A DNA stretch of 49,023 nucleotides from UBA7328 sp036479115 (lineage in GTDB: Bacteria; Bacteroidota; Bacteroidia; Chitinophagales; Saprospiraceae): assembly GCA_036479115.1 (NCBI GenBank), contig JAZGFD010000118.1:1-49023 (forward strand), in the 5' to 3' direction. Below the pieces are notes generated by a model. That model searched no databases and was not told the DNA's origin. It saw only the letters and a program-made list of their open reading frames with translations. The position numbers and the translations under genes are program-made. Positions 44,761 through 49,023 of the stretch are shown here, one piece after another; position 1 is the stretch's first letter; every line of letters starts with the position of its first letter.

Positions 44761-46575
44761 TTATTCATTTTTAGCAAATGGGTTGACATTGAAATTATAT
44801 TGAATGCCTAAGTTGCCTGTGAATTCCTTAAATGTATCTGAGTTGTCTTTGCTAGTTCTCAAAAATCCCATATTCCAATTGAGATTCAGATCATCGGATA
44901 TGTTATAACCCAGCCTCAACTGGGTATTGAGGTTAGTACTGTTATCAGATAATGCATTAGAGTTATTGAAAAAATTGATATCAATACCTGCATTCATTTT
45001 ATCTTCTAATAATGATTGAGACACTCCAAAACCAAAACCAGACCTTTTAATCAACATCTGTGCTAATTCGTTTTGGTTATAATTGACACGAGCTGTGATA
45101 CGGGTTTTGCTTTCGGGAAACATTAGGTTATAGATAAAGTGGGCTACCATCATTTGAGACTTGGCACTTTCTAATGGGTTATCAATATCATCGCTGACTT
45201 CTTGAAGATTTCCACTTAGTGTAAATGTATGTTGCATCCTTTCATTTCCAGTTATTGAGTAATTAAAATTGAGGCCTGCATTTTGTGAAATAATGACTGC
45301 ATTTAGTGAGTCTAATTCTGGATTGAGTACATAACCAATATCAGTAGAATTATTAGAATAATTAGCATTGGCACTGAATGCTTCTAAGGCATAAGAAAGA
45401 TCTCCAGAGTAGATCAATCTGGAAGTAGTGGTTGATTTTAATAGGCTTATATTATTTGACTGTATTCCTACGCTTAAGTTGACATTGGCCTTATCTTCCA
45501 TTAATCCAAAACCAACATTGGCTGAATATTCGACTAGGTCATTGTTAAAGAAGAAAGCACCAAAGGACTTATAATTAGGATCAATTCGCTTAAATTTAAA
45601 CCCCGCCACAAAGTTTTCACCTTCGTAGTCCAAGCTGGCATCAAAGGCTGTATTTTGGTCGTCTGCAACTGCCTCGTCATTTATATTGGCGGAGATCATG
45701 CTCAGACCACTTTCTAGTCTAAATCTAAACCTATCGGCAAATTGTTTTTGAATATTCAGTCCAAAAGTCAGATTGCTCTGAGGACTAGGTTGACTAGGAT
45801 AATTTAAAGGTATATCAATGGAATTAGCATCATCCTTTGCTCCAAAGACGATGAGGTCTACAAAATCTTGCTCAGTGCCATAACCTATCTTAGTCCCCCA
45901 CCCTTTTCGCTGATATATCGGCAGATTTGGGGTATTTAGAGACAAGTCTATGGGTTCCGCTTTAGCTAAACGACCATACATTGCTGCGAATCTAATATTG
46001 CCAGGATTCAGCTCCGTACCCGTACCAAAAAAGTTGAGGTTTGAAAGAGTAAATTTGGATAAGTTCATACTCCGATGGCCAAGATGCAATTTCATCCATT
46101 TGTAGTGGGGACTCATTCCAAAGCGTACAAATCGGTCCCTTTGCCCCTCAATATTGTCTCGTATATTATTTTTAAAAGCATCGGCCAATTCTCCGAAATT
46201 AGGTAGAGAGGAAGTTTTATTTCGTGCGGTCAATATCATAGAAAATGGAATGCTTATTTTGTAGACGCGTACATTGAGATTTGTATTTAAAGAATAGAAA
46301 AAAGGATCTTGCCGCTGTTGTCCTCCAGAATTACTGTATGACCTCATGTTTAGCCCTATGCCTCCAGACATTGTCAGAGGGTCTCCAAAATCAGTGAATC
46401 CTTTGAACATGTCAGTAAAGTAGGTCTTGAAAAAACCATCTTTAGTCGCTTCTTCCAGATTTTCAAAAGACTCTAACTGAGCCGAAACAGAGAAGGGAAA
46501 AACAAGAAGTAATACAATAGCCCAAAAGAAATAACATCTCATTTTTAAAGCTTTGGTTTTTTGAAATTTAGCCAT
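44761..46575 (-). CDS. Outer-membrane beta-barrel protein
   Basis: A 604-residue exported protein. The N-terminus FFWAIVLLLVFPFSVSAQ is a clear signal peptide; an in-frame ATG at 46542 would also give a normal one. The rest alternates polar and hydrophobic residues with aromatic girdles (for example AFSANANYSNNSTDIGYVLN), and glycine- and asparagine-rich turns fit a barrel of roughly 18-26 strands. The last strand, ending GNLGIQYNFNVNPFAKNE, lacks a terminal aromatic residue. It is the first gene of the four-gene block and lies 64 bases before the giant gene. It may be an outer-membrane channel or anchor for the giant proteins. No named family is recognised. Confidence 0.8.
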   Translation of the reverse strand: MAKFQKTKALKMRCYFFWAIVLLLVFPFSVSAQLESFENLEEATKDGFFKTYFTDMFKGFTDFGDPLTMSGGIGLNMRSYSNSGGQQRQDPFFYSLNTNLNVRVYKISIPFSMILTARNKTSSLPNFGELADAFKNNIRDNIEGQRDRFVRFGMSPHYKWMKLHLGHRSMNLSKFTLSNLNFFGTGTELNPGNIRFAAMYGRLAKAEPIDLSLNTPNLPIYQRKGWGTKIGYGTEQDFVDLIVFGAKDDANSIDIPLNYPSQPSPQSNLTFGLNIQKQFADRFRFRLESGLSMISANINDEAVADDQNTAFDASLDYEGENFVAGFKFKRIDPNYKSFGAFFFNNDLVEYSANVGFGLMEDKANVNLSVGIQSNNISLLKSTTTSRLIYSGDLSYALEAFSANANYSNNSTDIGYVLNPELDSLNAVIISQNAGLNFNYSITGNERMQHTFTLSGNLQEVSDDIDNPLESAKSQMMVAHFIYNLMFPESKTRITARVNYNQNELAQMLIKRSGFGFGVSQSLLEDKMNAGIDINFFNNSNALSDNSTNLNTQLRLGYNISDDLNLNWNMGFLRTSKDNSDTFKEFTGNLGIQYNFNVNPFAKNE

Positions 46576-47050
46576 TGTGCAATATTTTTCAACTTATTTG
46601 GAATAAAATCAGACAGTCATTACCAAATTTTAAAGCAAGCATTCTCATATTGAGTCTGATGCAGGCTTTAGTAATAAATAAATGTATGTGTTGTTAATTA
46701 AGGCCATTCTCAATGGCTATGGAAATGTTCTGAATGGCATCTAATTTGTTCTGAATAATTATTTTTAAGCCTATTTTTAATTTATTGTAGCGAAATCGCT
46801 GGTCTCTTTCCCTAGTGCATGGGCTCGAATAAAATATTGAGATTCGATAAATCGTATGAATTTTCACTTATACTGTTTAAACAATATTTCCTTATAGAAT
46901 ATAAGATTCAATTTTATATTCCAGATCATTCCCTGACCTTAAAATTCCTTGCCTAATTCTGTGCTTTTGTAGTTTTCCAAACCAATTTACGATAGGGTTA
47001 AACCAGTAACAGTGTTTTGGTGTGTATACAAAAAAGATGCGATGTTCAAT

Positions 47051-47089
47051 ATTCTAAAAATGCTTGTCAATAAGCTTGACTTTTAGAAT
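47051..47089. other. Two-part perfect hairpin of unknown role
   Basis: ATTCTAAAA (47051-47059) pairs with TTTTAGAAT (47081-47089). Inside, GTCAA (47066-47070) pairs with TTGAC (47076-47080) around TAAGC, leaving only a six-base bulge on the left arm. It lies 125 bases before the helicase gene and is not positioned to terminate either neighbour, so a small RNA or protein-binding site is possible. Confidence 0.45.
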
Positions 47090-47200
47090 ACCCTTTTACT
47101 CCTTTGTTCCCAATTATTCTTTATAAACTATTTGCTCAGCTACTCTCTATTATTCATGATTCTGAAAAAAAAATAAATGCAACAAAGACATCTTCCTTTC

Positions 47201-47208
47201 TATCTTTG
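47201..47208 (+). promoter_or_regulatory. Helicase gene promoter -7 element
   Basis: TATCTTTG is an exact match to TAnnTTTG and ends 5 bases before the GTG start at 47214. No TTTG element at the standard upstream spacing is evident. It implies a very short or absent leader, as for lepA. Confidence 0.45.
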
Positions 47209-47213
47209 AAATT

Positions 47214-48521
47214 GTGATCACAAATACTCCCGTATCCATAAGTAGAGAATACAATTATGCTCTTGATCGTATGGAGCATAGTAAGGATTCTTTGTTTATA
47301 ACTGGTAGAGCAGGAACAGGTAAGAGTACATTATTGGGGATTTATAGAGATACTACAAAAAAACGGTGTGTATTTTTAGCTCCTACGGGTGTAGCAGCAT
47401 TACATATCAGAGGCCAGACCCTTCATTCTTTTTTTGCATTTCCCCCCAAATTAATAACACCTCAAGATATAGTCAAGCGAAAAAACCATCGTCTTTATAA
47501 AAAAGTGGAGTGTATTGTGATTGATGAAATATCAATGGTAAGGGTGGATATGATCGATGCTATTGATCATTTTTTACAAAAAAATCGCGATAACTCCCTT
47601 CCTTTTGGGGGTGTACAAATGATCTTTTTTGGTGATCTTTTTCAGTTGCCTCCTGTGGTGGCCAGTGCTTTTGAAAGACAGTATTTACAAGAGCATTATG
47701 AATCGCCATATTTTTTTTCTGCTAAAGCATTGACACGCCTAGAGCCGCAAATTGAAATGATAGAACTGCACGAAGTATACCGGCAAAAGGATAAAAAATT
47801 CATAAGGATGCTGGATTGTATTAGAACCAGAACATTTGATATTGATGATCTGGAAGATATAAATACAAGAGTACTTAGGGATAGTGATGACCTGCCTGAT
47901 GAATACATTACTTTGGCTACCAGAAATGCTGTAGTAAATAAGATCAACACCACAAAAATCCAGCTGTTAGAAGGAATGGAATATCTTTTTGTTTGTACGA
48001 TACTGGGCCAATTTAACGAAAGGAACCCTCCTGCTCCTGCTAACTTAAGGTTAAGGAAAGGTGCACAGGTTATGTTTGTTAAAAATGATCAAGAAAAACG
48101 CTTTGTGAATGGCACTCTTGGAATTGTAGAAGCTTTGGATAGTAATCACATCATGGTTAAAATTAAAAATGAGAGCACAGATGAGTATAAATATATCGAA
48201 GTAGAGAAATCTATCTGGGAAATTATCAGGTATCGTTATAGTGAAAAGAATGAAAAAGAAATCGAAGCAAATGTTATTGGCACATACGAACAGTACCCTC
48301 TCATTTTAGCATGGGCAGTCACCATCCACAAGAGTCAGGGCAAAACATTTAGCAACGCTTTAATAGATTTATCAGGAGGAGTTTTTGATTATGGGCAAAC
48401 ATATGTGGCTCTGAGTAGATGTAAAACACTAGAGGGTATTTTCCTTAAAAGCCCTATCAGACCAAAAGATGTAATGGTAGACGAAAAGATTGTGGATTTC
48501 TATTTGATGCAAAATCGATAA
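47214..48521 (+). CDS. PIF1-like DNA helicase / AAA family ATPase
   Basis: A 435-residue superfamily 1B helicase. It has Walker A (TGRAGTGKST, near residue 30), Walker B (VIDEISMV, near 105), motif III (GDLFQLPP, near 140), and the C-terminal motifs AWAVTIHKSQGKTF (V) and YVALSRCKTLEGIFL (VI). This is the single-domain PIF1/RecD2-like helicase that is common in Bacteroidota, which unwinds 5'-to-3' DNA and may resolve G-quadruplexes or stalled forks. It is shorter than the Bacteroidota versions with a C-terminal HRDC or WYL-like extension. The GTG start is chosen because the residues before the Walker A motif (ALDRMEHSKDSLFITG) are conserved in the family; the first ATG (47271) would trim them. 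Confidence 0.9.
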   Translation: MITNTPVSISREYNYALDRMEHSKDSLFITGRAGTGKSTLLGIYRDTTKKRCVFLAPTGVAALHIRGQTLHSFFAFPPKLITPQDIVKRKNHRLYKKVECIVIDEISMVRVDMIDAIDHFLQKNRDNSLPFGGVQMIFFGDLFQLPPVVASAFERQYLQEHYESPYFFSAKALTRLEPQIEMIELHEVYRQKDKKFIRMLDCIRTRTFDIDDLEDINTRVLRDSDDLPDEYITLATRNAVVNKINTTKIQLLEGMEYLFVCTILGQFNERNPPAPANLRLRKGAQVMFVKNDQEKRFVNGTLGIVEALDSNHIMVKIKNESTDEYKYIEVEKSIWEIIRYRYSEKNEKEIEANVIGTYEQYPLILAWAVTIHKSQGKTFSNALIDLSGGVFDYGQTYVALSRCKTLEGIFLKSPIRPKDVMVDEKIVDFYLMQNR

Positions 48522-48820
48522 GAGTAAACACGTAAACAATAGGGGAACATCTACAATATCTTCGATTTTCAATAGGATTCATTTACTAACTTAAGTTTCG
48601 AAACTGGTGTTTTACCTTCTTTGCCGTAAAGGCTCTTTGACCTCTTGTGACATTTTGAAATACTCCCTAAAATAGAAACAAATTTTTTATCTGTCAACTT
48701 TCTAAAGAGCCCTCAAAAGCATACGGTTAAGTTGTTACAAACATTTCAAACTCAATTCTTTTTTTATATTTTCTTTACATTTCTTATATTGAAGCTTTCA
48801 ATGAATAAAATTATAAAGCT
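48522..48820. other. Intergenic region with long-loop inverted repeat
   Basis: 299 bases between the helicase and the small membrane peptide gene. GGCTCTTT (48631-48638) and AAAGAGCC (48704-48711) form a perfect 8-base inverted repeat with a 65-base loop. No exact TAnnTTTG site was found; TATATTGA at 48786-48793 is the nearest, about 28 bases before the ATG at 48821. Confidence 0.35.
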
Positions 48821-48955
48821 ATGGCAAAAGGGAAAAAAGCATTGTTTAGAAAAAGAAGAGACAAAAGACAAGGAAAACAAGCATTGTATATAGGAATAGG
48901 GATAACTATTTTATTGATCGCTCTTATTTTCTTTTTAACTGCTAAAGATTTTTAG
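48821..48955 (+). CDS. Small basic membrane protein, 44 residues
   Basis: The frame encodes a strongly basic N-terminus (MAKGKKALFRKRRDKRQGKQ) followed by a single hydrophobic helix (YIGIGITILLIALIFFLT) and a short AKDF tail. This is a coherent single-span, N-in topology by the positive-inside rule, which random short frames rarely show. It has its own AT-rich upstream region. I do not recognise a family, and the function is unknown. Confidence 0.55.
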   Translation: MAKGKKALFRKRRDKRQGKQALYIGIGITILLIALIFFLTAKDF

Positions 48956-48982
48956 GATTGTTGCTAAGAGGTATGTTCTACC

Positions 48983-49023
48983 TTATTGATCAATGCGTAT
49001 TAATCTTTGCCCATCTATATTCC
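48983..49023 (-). CDS. Possible C-terminal end of a minus-strand gene, cut by the window edge
   Basis: Reading the minus strand inward from the window edge gives NIDGQRLIRIDQ followed by a TAA stop at 48983-48985. Thirteen open codons are weak evidence. The call rests mainly on protein-like composition and on convergence with the small membrane protein gene 27 bases away. Confidence 0.2.
   Translation of the reverse strand, partial: NIDGQRLIRIDQ

Larger units (their letters stand above)
46576..47213. other. 638-bp divergent control region of the surface block and helicase gene
   Basis: No gene seen. Near the minus-strand gene the only promoter-like site is TAAAATTTG at 46624-46632 (one base too many between TA and TTTG). 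On the plus strand TATCTTTG lies at 47201-47208. A strong hairpin sits at 47051-47089. The length and AT-richness suggest regulatory sequence for the 25-kb block, but I could not identify an operator. Confidence 0.45.

Noticed and set aside
44697..44789. N-terminal extension of the giant protein to 44789
   Set aside because: The 31 extra residues are polar, precede a good signal peptide, and would overlap the upstream gene by 29 bases.

Overview
The window is an AT-rich stretch of a Bacteroidota chromosome, most likely from a gliding or surface-colonising lineage of the Cytophagales/Saprospiria type. That placement is inferred. It rests on type IX secretion sorting domains of both type A and type B, on promoters of the TTTG-N19..23-TAnnTTTG kind, and on the absence of clear Shine-Dalgarno sites. 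No rRNA, tRNA, CRISPR array or complete insertion sequence was seen.

Left part (1-12.6 kb): mostly housekeeping genes. An acetyl-CoA synthetase overlaps a MATE exporter by 4 bases. Then come a two-domain universal stress protein, an S9 prolyl-oligopeptidase-type lipoprotein, lepA on the minus strand divergent from galK, an Lrp/AsnC regulator followed 6 bases later by a TraB/GumN-family protein, and a DUF1801-like protein. Middle part (12.8-21.1 kb): a T9SS type B PKD-domain surface protein on the minus strand, divergent from a Sua5/YrdC-family protein. A small lipoprotein follows, then a tight plus-strand run: mnmD, a dicarboxylate/amino-acid symporter, a tudor-like hypothetical, a TlpA-like thioredoxin lipoprotein and an SDR oxidoreductase.

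Right part (21.7-46.6 kb): the standout. A minus-strand block of four genes, probably one transcription unit of about 25 kb, encodes (in transcription order) an outer-membrane beta-barrel protein, a ~3,770-residue protein with a TANFOR-like N-terminus, a CBM6-like module and a beta-trefoil-like C-terminus, an 867-residue fibronectin-III protein, and a 2,971-residue adhesin. The adhesin has two C-type lectin domains, HYR-like domains, about 19 Ig/SprB-like repeats and a T9SS type A tail. They look like a cell-surface or adhesion apparatus. A PIF1-like helicase gene diverges from the block, and a 44-residue membrane peptide follows it.

Intergenic DNA carries two dispersed repeat families. The first is a ~164-bp MITE-like element with imperfect terminal inverted repeats flanked by TA. 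It has three full copies and two truncated or decayed ones, one of which abuts acs and may supply its promoter. The second is a less conserved ~170-190 bp family. A 57-bp relic of the adhesin's C-terminal coding region lies just downstream of the adhesin gene, beside one MITE copy.
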